Shown here piece by piece: positions 9,231 through 22,000 of a stretch of DNA of 64,000 bases. Location: NCBI GenBank assembly GCA_021234535.1, contig CM037846.1:13408705-13472704 (forward strand), in the 5' to 3' direction. This stretch comes from Stichopus chloronotus. Lineage: Eukaryota > Echinodermata > Holothuroidea > Aspidochirotida > Stichopodidae. The translations under genes and the position numbers were made by a program. How positions within the stretch are numbered: the stretch's first letter is position 1; each line of letters opens with the position of its first letter. The notes below the pieces were generated by a model that had not been told where the DNA came from, did no database searches, and saw only the letters and a list, made by a program, of their open reading frames with translations.

Positions 9231-12200
9231 TGAATACAGTGAACCTCACCGGAAACCTGACTTGCATAACCATGTGGTAGAGGGCGGGGAGGGTTGTAGG
9301 AGGACCAAGCGCGCAGCGAGAGTACTTAATGTTTGGCTGTGGGGAGAGGCATATACCATTAATTTTTGCCATTTTATGTGTTGAGAGATTGAGGAAAACT
9401 TGAGAAAAAAAATTCGATACACTATACTGTATTGCACACGGCTTGCATATACGCCCCTCTGTTAATTGGTTAGTTTGACTGCAAACTGAGCCTACAGTGT
9501 TGTTGTATACCGTATTCGGTACTTCGGTACTTAAGAGACCTTTAAGTGCGTAAGTTTTGAGGCATAGCGAAAAGTTTTGTACAAAAACGATCATTTGCTC
9601 ATTTTACACCAAAAATTCTAAATTGTTCTAATCAAGGTAAACCTAATCAATTATGCTTCAAAATGATATGTTTAGGTGCCATGAAGCAACCCATGAAACG
9701 CCGATTTTCATTCGAAATACATGATTTTTGACGATTTCAAAATTTTGTGAGGTCATAATTTGGGGGAATTTCCCCAAAATAATGCGTCATTTCAAGTCAC
9801 AAAAACACGGTTTACGAAAATAAAATCAACTCTTTTCCTCCTGCTATTTATGACAGCTACCAGAAACGCGTTTAGCCATTTCGATATATTTGTGTCTAGA
9901 AGTATAAATCCTTTAAATTATGTTAATTTGGGGTGAAAAGAACATTGTTGCTGGTAGACATCGTTCCAATAGATTAATGATTTACGACAAAATTAATGGG
10001 TGTGCCCAATCAAAAAGTATCCACTGGGTGTGTTATAGTACGAACATAACAAATCCAGCTTAGCCAGACCTGAAAACACAACCCCGAGTACTACATTAAG
10101 CAAAAAACCGATCAATGCACCATGCGCCCACACACTGTAACGCATTTGTGAGGTTTATGATCGAAACTTTTCGATATGTGAATTCCTTGAATTAAAACTT
10201 GAAAGCCATTCGACATATAACTTAGATTCCCTAGAAGCCAGTGTTTCAACTTACATTTGGTCACGTTACCACCAATTATTGGACGATTGATCCAATTCTG
10301 AGTGCGCAGATTTTCAAGGGAGGAGCGGGGGAGGGTCGGGTAGGGGCGCTTGGAGGTTCAGTCACAAGGTGAAACGCACAAGCGATGATTGATAACCGAT
10401 CACAGGGTGAGGGGAATGATGGGCCTGTATGGGGACAGAAATCTTTGAAAAGGAAAAAGGTTTATGCGGCAAAATGGTGCTAGGTTGATTCTATTTTTTG
10501 CTCCGTTTAAAATAGCTGCAGCAGTCTATTGTCAGTTTTTCGGAAGTAGGCCTAAGGGCAAACAAGAGGTTTTTTTCTTATTTTGAGGCGGTCGGTAATT
10601 CAGGGGAATTTTTAGGGGACGGTGGAGAACAACTCATAAAAAGCCCTCATGCGATGGACACAGTTACATTTTATTGATGCCTTCAAGGCTTTAATTCGAA
10701 ACACTGATTGTCACGTTGGGGAGAAATATTTACCACCAACCTCCTCTTCTCTATGGGTCCAATTACCGGACAAGTGACCTTTACAAGAAAAAGCTCACCT
10801 TAGAGATTCTGTCTTTCCTTCCATTTTTATTTTCATTCTTTTTTTCCTGAATGAATTTAGCAGATTTTTGCCTTTAACATCTTGTTCGAAATGTTTATAA
10901 GTTAATCCTATTCTTCTTCTTTTTATCACTTTATGTTATGTCCCCTTTTGTTCAACTTGTACAAGTCTTTGTCCAATTTCAGAGTGCAATAAAGATACGA
11001 TATTTCTTCTAATCTTTCTTAGGTATTTTAATAAGTTACGTTTTTATGGTATGAAATGACTACCTCGGTAAAATAACTAAATTACGTACCGACCCACAAT
11101 GCATGTGCGTACATAACAGTGTACAGTGGTTGACTAAAGACATGGAAAAAAAAATCTTAGAAAAGTCGAAATGAGTTCATAAACTCGATTTTTCGACAAA
11201 CCAGCATAAACCAACGTAAAAATCTACAATAAAAAGCTTAAAATAATATAAGAAATCGATTTATGTACACTAAATTATTTTATTATTACACTTCTATATG
11301 TACATGTTCAAAATTAAACTCTTTAAAATAAATTATTTGATCATATATGGAAGTAATGGGGACGGAATCACTTCAATAACGAGAATGTGTTTAAAAACAA
11401 ACAAAGAAATTCTTCTGATATAATATATGCTCTCTGGTGGTTCTCGAAAACTGAAGACTAACTTTTAGACTATCTCTGAAAAGAAAAGGAAAGTGCATGA
11501 GTGAATTAAAATGCAGAAAGCATTTACATCCAAAACAAGTTTTGAATGCAAATGCTCAGTCCAGCACCTGAGACATAATTTATAATCAACGTGTTTCCAA
11601 ACTTCAGACTCACACACTATTGGGTCCAATTTAACTCAGACTACAAAAAACAAAAAATAAAACAAATTGGAAACATTAATTGCTGTGGGATTAGGACAGA
11701 AACACATACTGATAAGTGGCAATCAATATAACAGTCATTTGCACTTGCGGTTATTCGATCTCACAGAGTTAAAGGGTCATGTGTCTGAAAAGTGAGGATG
11801 CAACTTTCCAGACGATGGGCTCAAAATTTCTTGCGCATCTTGCATACAAAACATACCCTATATCTATGACGTGTCATTAATATTCATTTGAACACATATT
11901 CAAGGCACAAGGCCATAGACATTCAAGCGCAAGAGAGAGTACTGTCTGTAAGAGGAAGTGCTCCTAATAGCTAACAGACACCTCCGTCGCTTTTCGGGCA
12001 AATGGCCCTTTAAAGAAAAGCACCATAGAAAAGTATGCACTGATGCCACTGAGGTCATGCAACTACTCAAAGTTCATGAAGCACCAATTAAAGTTGAAAA
12101 CAATTGGAAACGTTTAGAGAACTACATCTTCCCATAGTTCATCTTACTTGGATCAATAGCATGAACAGCGTGCTAATTCGACCACGTTCATCCTATCACT

Positions 12201-12470
12201 AAACAATAGAAAATTCATCCAAGCTTATGGCAAAACCATAGAGGTACATAAATTCGAGAAAAAAATATGCAGGATGATCAAATTTCAATGTGATGTCATC
12301 GAAGATAACAGTCGACTGGAAAGCTTCAGTTTCACCGAAGATCATTTCTGCTGCATGTTGATCGCATTGTCTGCAATCGTCACGAGAAACTCTCTCAGTT
12401 GCACAGCTAACCATAGTAACATTTGCATACAAACAGAGTCATTTTCTAAATTGAAGGTGGGTCTGAGCAA
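9231..12470. other. 3' flank of the bHLH gene, no further gene seen
   Basis: No supported coding region. AATAAA at about 9818 and at 10988-10993 (AGTGCAATAAAG) are candidate poly(A) signals for the bHLH transcript; the second has a TTTTTGTT..TTGT-rich setting but would imply a 1.7-kb 3' UTR. Repeat B is listed separately. Confidence 0.4.
9587..9780. repeat. Dispersed repeat B, copy 1
   Basis: Collinear with 30528-30703. Shared blocks are AACGATCATTTGCTCA, a CTAAATTGTT block, TTATGCTTC.AAATGATA, CATGAAA.GC.GATTTT, and a final TTTCAAAATTTTGTGA.G.CATAATTTGG. The identity of the element is unknown. Confidence 0.6.
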
Positions 12471-12480
12471 TCAAGGGGGA

Positions 12481-12621
12481 GGGAGAAGAGAGGGGAAGGG
12501 GAGGGGGAGGGAGAAGAGAGGGGAAGGGGAGGGGGAGGGAGAAGAGAGGGGAAGGGGAGGGGGAGGGAGAAGAGAGGGGAAGGGGAGGGGGAGGGAGAAG
12601 AGAGGGGAAAGGGGAGGGGGA
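12481..12621. repeat. G-rich 28-bp minisatellite, five copies
   Basis: Five head-to-tail 28-bp units starting GGGAGAAGAGAGGGG; the last carries one extra A. The plus strand is almost pure purine with repeated runs of three or more G, so it could form G-quadruplex or triplex structures. It lies just past the predicted poly(A) site of the minus-strand CCDC89 gene. Glycine/arginine- and proline-rich frames across it are artefacts of the repeat. Confidence 0.9.
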
Positions 12622-12762
12622 GGAATACAGCAAAAGAAGATTACATAAATATTCCACACTACACTTATTGCTATTATTATTTGTTGAGTTAGAATGAAAG
12701 AGTAACAACTAGGCCAATAAGTGGAAAGAAGAAAAATAAGAAGGAAAATCATACTCAGAAGG

Positions 12763-12768
12763 TTTATT
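12763..12768 (-). terminator. Candidate poly(A) signal of CCDC89
   Basis: AATAAA on the minus strand, 217 bases past the CCDC89 stop codon. This is the first such hexamer downstream and would give a short 3' UTR. Confidence 0.55.
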
Positions 12769-12984
12769 CATTGATGTGGTGGGTCAAGGGTAGGTTGGTG
12801 GTGGTCTACAACTCTACTAAAACCATTTTTGTGTTCATCTATATGGATACAAATGGAAGTCTTGTGATACATGGCAAGGAGCTTTGAAAGGATGGACACC
12901 ACATGTGAACTTGGGAGGGGGGAAGGGGAGAAGGGTAGGGTAGGGCACCAAAGCAGATGCTTGTAATATTGGGAGATAGTTCTT

Positions 12985-13071
12985 CTACGATACAAGGTTC
13001 CTCAGTTGGATATTCAAGTTCCTTTCCTTGGCCAGCAGGTTATTTGAATGCTTCTTAAATGCTTCGTATTC
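12985..13071 (-). CDS. CCDC89: CCDC89 exon 7 (C-terminus)
   Basis: 87 nt after acceptor CTTTTCAG, too short to stand out as a frame. Encodes EYEAFKKHSNNLLAKERNLN and ends IQLRNLVS with TAG at 12987-12985. EAFKKHS.LL.KER matches the conserved C-terminus of CCDC89 closely and confirms the end of the gene. Confidence 0.92.
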   Translation of the reverse strand, partial: EYEAFKKHSNNLLAKERNLNIQLRNLVS

Positions 13072-16000
13072 CTGAAAAGAAGAAGACAGAAAGGTCAAAT
13101 AGTGCAGTAGGGAATCTTACAGTGAATGTCAATCTGTTTCAGCACCAAACATAATGAGTATTTGTTTTAGTTTCAACCAATTCTCCATATACAGAGATTA
13201 CTGCTATAAGATACAATATAAATAATTATTACAGAGTTTTATTGAAACAATATCACGTTACTAGTTGCTCATTCACATCCAATGACGAGTGTAATACGTC
13301 GATCGTCGATGATTCGTAACAAGACCTTGCTGCCCTAATGACATTGCGTTGAAACCAGTGGTTTTTTAATGTTTCTAGACTGCTGCCCCCTCTTCCTGAT
13401 ATAAACCATTCCAGTTCCCCCTCCTCACCCCCCCCCCCTGATGCTCGAACTGTTCTATGTAGGTCAAAGGCTCAACAATATTTTTTTCTTGCCAGTTCAG
13501 TTTTTCTAAATTTACAAGAACAGCAAACACCTGCACAGAAGGCGGTGATACCGTGAAAATGGTACAGAGAGGCAAAATGTAGCTCACTCAGTGGTGAGCG
13601 TTAGATTGTGGGCTCGTTATAACTCCGTGTGATGAAGATTGTGTGGGTTTCATCTTAGTAAGAAAGAGATGCAGATTTCCTTCTTCAGTAACATCCAGGC
13701 AACTTCAAAGTTTAAGGAGAGAACTAGCAAACAAACAGACCCACTTGGATGTTTTACTGTGCCCAAAATTGCCGCAGTCACGTCTCACAATTGCCGGAGG
13801 CCCCCAAGTGTTTGCTAATGTCCCCTCTATTCCCTGTGTTAACCTGCGGTGTCCACCTGAGACTTCCCAACACCCCTGTGGGGATGGTAGTGACTACCCT
13901 GAATACCACTGCATTAAACAAACTGAATGGCCAAAATTGCGCTTTTCCATCCAAAACGAGTTCACCACTGACCATTTGCAGATCTCTCAGAGTTTTCTCA
14001 GCACTTTCTTTTTCTCCCGTCAGTCGGATGACCCTCAGATTAGCAGACACGGCCTCTGCCTCTCGCCTGTTAGTCAAAAATGTAAATCGTTCAAAAATTA
14101 CAAAAGAATAAAAAACATCCAACTCCTCCACTACATGATTTTTCACACAGGAGCACATGCAACACTCATTATGTTTACATTGACACCCATTAGGGTATTG
14201 TGCAAGAAACTGAGGTCAGCGCAAAGTAAAGGAGTGAGTGTAAATCTAATCATGTGACACCCGACTTTGAAAGTCCAACGTCAGAGCCAATCTGCATGAG
14301 TCTCTGATGGGCTTGTACATGTGGTCAGATAATGAATGAATCCAGTGGGATGCAAAAGTTGGTTTACATTTCTAGCGATGATAGGTGTAAAACAGAGAAA
14401 GGACATTAAATTGATTTTTTTCCTAATATATAACAAAAACAATGCTGTGAGGATCTGCCTTTCCTTTGTCTAACTCTATCCTTTGTGACTGAACTTAAGC
14501 CCAGTTTATGTTGGCTACATGTTAACTTTTAACCACATGTATCGTAAAGCGTATCAGGGGAATGAAAGCACATCTGCTGGTCCCCTGCCCATATCTAATG
14601 AACTCCCTATGAAAAAAATTACCAATCCAGGTGCTTTATTTGTACAAGCCTGCTTACTATTGCATTAATTTCCCTGAATATTGCTTAGCACACCATACTA
14701 TGACTATTGTTTCTTTACTTTTTTCCGTATTTTGTCTCGAAATGCTGTCGTCTCAAACAAAATTGGTCACAAAGGACTCACTCAAATTTCTGTCTCATGT
14801 TTTCCGTGGTAGATTCTGCCACCTTGACCTTCTCTTCCATGTCTTTGATCTCTCTTTGTCGATCCTCGAAGGAGAGAAATAAAAAGAAGAAATGGATGTC
14901 TTAAAGTGTTTACTAACTACAGATACAAAAGCAGAAAAGATTGTCACTACCAGAAAAACACCAACTGCACATTAATAGGATCGATCCTTAGGTAGATGAT
15001 GCAAATAATTCACACAAGATAACACAGTCTAGAAGATTGTTTTGTACACCAAAACACATATTTTGTATTTCCAGGTATACCTTAGTACCATTGACACAGA
15101 AAGGACGCACAGTATTTCAGCAGGGGGAACTGGAGGGTCACAAACCTTTTCTGGGGGGGCACAACTCTCTCTGTATACGGCTTAAATGTATAACACTGCA
15201 CATTACGATGTCTTTCACAAGTGGCAACTGGGGTGGCATGGATTTGTGGGAGGTATAATTCCCGTGTCTAAGCCCTCCATGCCCACACGAAAGTTACACC
15301 ACCATTAAATACAAAGCATGCAAATTTTAGAACTGATTGCTGTATAGACAAGACATTTTTGTGTGATGTTTCTGCATGATACAGTAGGCGATAGGAATAA
15401 CACACTAATTCGAGGAGTTTGCCTATGTGTTCACTAAGGTTTATTACAGTTTATTTAGGTTTATTAGAAGGTCAGCTAATGATGTTTGGTCAAATACACA
15501 GCTTGTTGCACTGTGGATAACTGCAGGCTAAAGCAACAGGAAGGTAACAGGAATTTTCCTGGAAAAAAAAAAACAAAAAAAACATGGTAGTCTAGAAGCA
15601 ATTTTGTGCGATTTATGAGCGTCCCCCCTGCAGTATTTATTATAGTTGGATTTTGGCAACATAAAACCATCTTTGATAGTGATAAACGTGTTGCATATTT
15701 TTTTTCTTTAAACACTGTGCTGGTCTGTGATGTAACGATATTGCAGACCAGCGTAACTTTTAAATGGAAAAGAAATATTAAATACTGGCTAATCGCTGGT
15801 TGGCATTTTAGCATGCTGGCGCCAATCTGGCTGTGGCAGATCCATGCTAACTGTAACAGCTCTCTGTATCAATTCAGTTGCCATGGCTACAGCAATCAGT
15901 CACCCAATGATAGCAATTTCTGCAGTCTCCTCCAGTTGAGTGTAATTTGAATTTGAATACACAGTTGTAAGTTTGCAGTCATTGCTGAAGTCAATGCATT

Positions 16001-19000
16001 CCAGAAGCTACTTAATAGGTTATCTTAAATTACACATCAATAAAACAATGAATCCATAAAGACAAATATGCCTAATGTAAAATTTAACCACACATATTTT
16101 TGAAACACTGAACAATATCATGACAAACATCAAAATATGTCATCAACTCTACAAAAATGCAACTATTTGCATAGATGTCTGGGCCCTGCAGCAAATTTTC
16201 TTATGGAAATAATACAGCATGGACTGGTATCTGGGAATTAAGTCATAGACGGGGAGTGAGGGTTGCTAAGTTCCTTCATCTGCTCCAGGGAAGTCCATAA
16301 TAGAAATGTACAAACCATTCAATAATACCTCGGAAAAATGGCACTTAAAGTTTTAAAAAAAGATGACCAAAACTTAAAAGTGTGGTTATTCACACAGACG
16401 TCCTCTACATTTACCACAGCACCAAGTTCCACTAATATTATTATCAGGTGTAAAAATAAGTCAAAGTAGCTTGTTCCAGAGCAGTCACAAGGCGGTTAGT
16501 ATTAGGGGTTAGGTTAGGGTTATTTTGCCCTTGTGAACATGCATTCAACAGAGGCTGATCCAGAAGGTTTGTTTGAAGAGGAACCGTAGTGGGTGTTTCA
16601 ATCTCAACCTGCAATTGATGTTCAACTATTTCCAAACAGTCACGACAGTAATGGTGTTTCTTTTATAATTACTTCTTCCAGATAAAACTTCAAATTTTCA
16701 GCAATTTGTTGTATAGAGTTATCGCCATTTTGAAAATATATGACGTATCACACGCACCTGCAATACTATTGGAAATGTGGAAGGGCATGTGTGACATCAC
16801 AATTCGCACTATTTTACGACAACGTGGCAACTTACGAGTGAATAAATACGCATACATTCATAAGAACTTCATATTTTCTTGGACCTGAATTTATTGTACT
16901 ACCCAAGGGTGCTTTCTCCCTTGAAAAACTCTATTTGAAGTATTAGGACTTTTTGGGAGGGTGCAGAATGGTTTTCCTTTAAGAGGTGCACTAGACGTCG
17001 TCCATTCTGAGAGACTGTCATCCATCTGAAGGGCTTAGATAAAATGTGAAGCTCTCAACATGGTGTATGTGATGCTGTCAACATGGTGTATGTGATACTC
17101 TCAACATGGTGTATGTGATGCTCTCAACATGGTGTATGTGATGCTGTCAACATGGTGTATGTGATGCTCTCAACATGGTGTATGTGATGCTCTTAACAAA
17201 TATAAAATATAATGTATAAAATCATGTCAAAATTTTATTTGAAAATTGTATCTAAAATGTGGGAGGTTGCATCTCTGTTCCCTCCTCCTCCCCCCCAGAT
17301 CTGGTCTTGTTCAAAGACCATACAGCGAGGAGGACAAACCGTACACACAGAAGCATGGGCACACATTTCCAGGCTGACCTGTCAATAATGCCCACCAAAG
17401 GTTATCACAACATATGTGACAATACCTGAAGAAGTTTTCCTCTCTGCATTGCCAGGTCGAGAAATTCCTGCCTCTCCTTCTTCAGCTTTTCGACCTGAAA
17501 CGTTTGGTTGGTGCTTCTTGTGTCAACTGACGTTCTGTAATTTTCAAAATCCTTCTCGGTTGCTGCAAATTGAGAAAGTATTAAACACAACAGGGTAATC
17601 ACAATAGTCACCATTGTTCTGTTTCAGTTTCTATATTTTGCATTGCTCACTACATTTTTGCAGTGCCTTTTGGGCATGGCAAATTGCATTTTGCAGACAC
17701 TTAAAAGGAAAATAGTGCATTTAGAATGCACCAACATGGCATTCAAAGAATACATCTTAAAACATTATTGAACCAGTCAGTCTCACCAATAAACATCTGC
17801 AGAAGCTTCATCTCCTCGAAACATCATGCATGTGATGAGTGACGGAAGATGCATCATTGGAATATTGGCAAGTTTGGGTCAACAAATTATTCTTGAGGCC
17901 AAGTAACTGAATTTCTATCTGTGAGAAACTTATTTCTCGAAATGAAGGCCACTGTCCTTGCTTATTCTGAATTATCTATCATTCTATGTCCATAAACTTT
18001 GGTTTTAAAAATGTGATTGTTTTCTGTTAAATGAATGCCTTATTTCCCTTTAAGCCTTCACCGAAATTGTGCACATTGTTTGGAGTGAAGACATTGTTTG
18101 GAGTAGAGACATTATGCGCAAATTGTTACCTCATGAATCACACCAATTGATGCAATTGACACATTGACTTGTTTCATGAAATTCACTAAATTTTTCCAAA
18201 CCTGTCAAGTTTCCTTCACATACCAAAAATGATCAAACTATGAGAATCCCCTTGTGTCACATATAAATCAACATTAACGGGTGACTAAATAACAACTCAA
18301 TTTTTCTTCTTTTGAAATTATGTGACCATGCAGACTTTTTTTCGTATCAGTAATGAAAGTTGATCATATGATCACACAATCAGTACAAGTAGGGTTGAAA
18401 ATTCAAAGATGTTGAGGTTTTTGAACCACTGAATGTGAAATTTAACTATATCGCTACGCTACATATAAGCATGGACATGTGGCTGTATCCTTCAAAATCC
18501 TCTTAAATTCACCTATATCAGCTCAGTGAGCCACTTTAATGTATTACCATTTACAGGTATGTGAGTCCATTCCATTCCAATACAGTCATACATCTATAGG
18601 AGATGACTAGGAGATGACTTAACTAACACATGAGTCATTGTAATTTCAGTTGGAAGCTAGCAAAGTTTCATATTAGTTTCATCCTTCACAATTTGGGGCC
18701 AACGCAGCAGCAACCTTTAATAGCTCAAGACAAAAACGTCGACCATTTCAGTCACATGAGCTTTTGTTAGCCACCCATCATCTCTGAATTTAAGTCCCTG
18801 CTTAGCAAATCTGAGGAAGTTAACAAGAAGTGGCCAATTGTACTTAAAACCTGCAAAGACAGTAGTTTTTTTTTCTCATAGGAAGATCCCACCCGAATCA
18901 GATTTGAGGCAAATGTCATCAATATTTTTAAAAGTTCTTGTGATAACAATGAATCTTACAGTCATAAGACCAATGAACATTTGTCTACCAGGATTAGGGA

Positions 19001-22000
19001 GCAACTACTGTCTCTGGCAAATTAGCCATCCATGACCCGTACTCAAGTGTGAAGAAGTTGTAACTTTTCCTTCTTAGCAACTGGCGGTTCAGATCTTGGA
19101 ATATGAATCAAAGAAGCTCTGCTCATAAACTGGTACAAACATTCTGTGAACACTCAACTATATAACCAAAGACCTTGCTACAGTCTCTCAACATTTTGAT
19201 GAATATTGCAACTTTCCTATCTATGGACTTTGCCATTTTTTTTTTAAACAGTTTTTGCATTAGATGAGGACACAGTGATTCTTTGAAAGTGTTCATTACA
19301 GTAAAGAAATTAACAAATATTTTTGGTTTGATTTGGTCTTTTATGGCTTCATAAAAACAGTAGATTCTGCACTCTGTTCAGACCCCAGTTTCAGACATGA
19401 AAGGTAGATATTTAACCACACAGTAAATCATGAAGGAATTTCGCATCCTTGCTAACATATCGTCCACCAAATCAAAAGCTTTCGTATTCATGTCTCAGTG
19501 CATGTATATCATACCTGAAAGACCAGACAAGGTTATGTTATTGTCGGAGACATTCGGAAAGGTTGGGGACAAAAGTCTGAATACTAGTCAAAATGCATGA
19601 CAACATGTTATGGACTAAGTGATACCCATAGAAGACTTACTGAATAATTTATCTTCCTTTTGCTTCAATTTTTCTTGCAGAGTCAAAAGCGATGACTTGT
19701 GATTTCTTTCATTCTCGTGAATCTCGTTTTTCAGGCGGCTGCAAGCAAGGAAAGGCAAAACGTTCAGAAAGATTCCGGTGCTAGGGGTCAGAGTTGAAAA
19801 GATCTTTTACTACCCCATTACAGCCAATTACCCTGCTCACAGCACCACTAACACTGACAAAAAAGCAATTTACCTCACTTTTCCAATTATGATATTGCTT
19901 TTACTTTTGATTGGATACATTTGCTGGTTCCCTACAGTGCGAGAACAAATTTGATCCACTCATGTATTTATGTGCAAAACAGCAAAAGTAAAAAATCAAA
20001 ATACATAGGAAAGGAGAGTACTGAGCAGATAATAAAAAAAAGAAAGATAAAAACACTTGAAAAATTGTTGATATAAAAACTGTGACATCAAACTGGCTCA
20101 ATGCAAAATTTAGGCTTTTTGCAAAGCCTTGATAACCCACAAGCCCCATCTGTCAATGTCTCAATAAAAGGAAGCATTTAACAAACGTTTCGAATGGTTG
20201 CAAGACGATGAGTTCATTTGACAAAATGGAGTACAGAGGAGAATGCTGCAATGACTTAGCAACAGAAAGGGACATAGGCATACACTGAGGGAATTCCCAA
20301 TTAGCTGGTCTTCCCCGACCTGTTACTGAAGAAAATTTTGTGATCTGGTGTGCTTGATTAGTTTGTTGTCTCTCTCTGGCCATGATTATTTGCTGTGCAT
20401 ACACCGTGATCAGTTGAGAGGCACACCTCTCAATGGTGCAGGACAGTATCACATGCTTGGATGGGTTTTAACAATAGGGTTGTTGAAGCATGACCTCTGA
20501 GTCCACAGACCTTCCTGTTGACCATTTATTGATCCATGGATAAACTGCCGCCAAATTTTTAAAAAGCAGCTAATACGAAATTCCTTTCATGTATGTGAAG
20601 AAACTTTTGTATCAGGAGGTAAAGTGACTTTCAACACAAAATGAAATGGCCAAATTCCAACTCTGTGGTGACAAAAAATGTTTTTATTGCCCTCAAAATT
20701 AACCAGCATAATTAACATTTTTTTGGTCATTTTTTCATATCTGAGTAACTGCCTAAAAGATATCATCAATTTGCCCCCCCCCAAAATACCAAATTTTCTT
20801 TTAAACTGGAGGAAGAACTGGGCAAAGTCCTACTGTACTGCCCTCCCCCCCTCATCCCATGTGCCATTGGAAATGGATCAGCTTCGAATAACTATATTTT
20901 CAACAGACTTATTGCACCATTTAGACAATTATGGAAAATAAATAGCGTTCAGGTGGTTAATTCTGCCGTATGACTTCAAATTCTTCTAACATAACGACAA
21001 AAAGTGTAAAATACGATAATGTGGTGATTGACAGTTTACATTCAAATCAACCGTGTGCTTTTTTAAAAAAGCCAATGGGAAGTATACTAGTGTTGCATAT
21101 TCAGTTAGACAAAACATGTCAGGATCACAGATGCCGCAATGATGTGATCAGTTTGTAGGTTATTTGCAAACAGAGTGCTTCCTTTCGCCAAATACTGTAC
21201 CATAATTCCCGATACCGAACCAGGAGCATCGAACTGAATAGGGTGATTTTGATTTACCAATGAGACCTGTACTGTTGCATATTCATTATGTACTGTAGGT
21301 GTTCATTAATTTTCAAATATGGTTTCTGTTTTTTTACTGTTTTTATGCCAATCCCGTGGCTTTTCACAATACAGTAATTAAGTCATTTTCATTCACTAAA
21401 AGACGTAGTCCGTTCATGTACACCCTCGTGTGTACAGTGCAAAAGAAAAAGATAAGATCAAAGATAATTTTATCCTCTGGTCTTTCAGTACTGTGCAATC
21501 ACTTTAAAATTTCCCTCTCCCTTAGCACAACATCCCCTTACCCCTCCATTATGGTTGTATCATGGCAGCTACAGTATTTCAAAATCAGACCCACCCTCCC
21601 ACCCTTGAAGACATTTCTGTAGGGAGGTTTGAGTGCATTCAGGCACACAGCCAAGGAAGGGAAGAAGGGAGTGAAGCAGTCCCCCCCCCCATCACACTTT
21701 TGGTATTTCCTAAATGTTTTTCATGATATTGCTAGTTTTTTCCCTTATTTTCATGCCATAGGACTACAATTGTTTGGTCTTGCCAAGCCATTTTCCAGCA
21801 ATCTGGTAGGCACTTGGGTCAAACTTTTCATCAACTTTGCATCATCTCCTCCTTGACAATTAAATTTCTGGCTACATGTCTAACTCTAAACGTAATTAAG
21901 TTTTGAGGACTAATTCCTAAATATCCATGCAGTCAAAGTGCTGAGTACACAACTTCACCAGCAAACTTGAAATGTGGCACATTTTGTGTGGAAGATGGAA

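Noticed and set aside
12274..12752. Gly/Arg-rich and Pro/Ser/Leu-rich frames
   Set aside because: Products of the 28-bp minisatellite, whose unit happens to lack stops in several frames.
13643..14257. 204-codon plus-strand frame, one of the longest in the window
   Set aside because: It starts with GTG, has no family resemblance and is antisense to CCDC89 exon 6, whose reading is confirmed by splice phases and conserved motifs.
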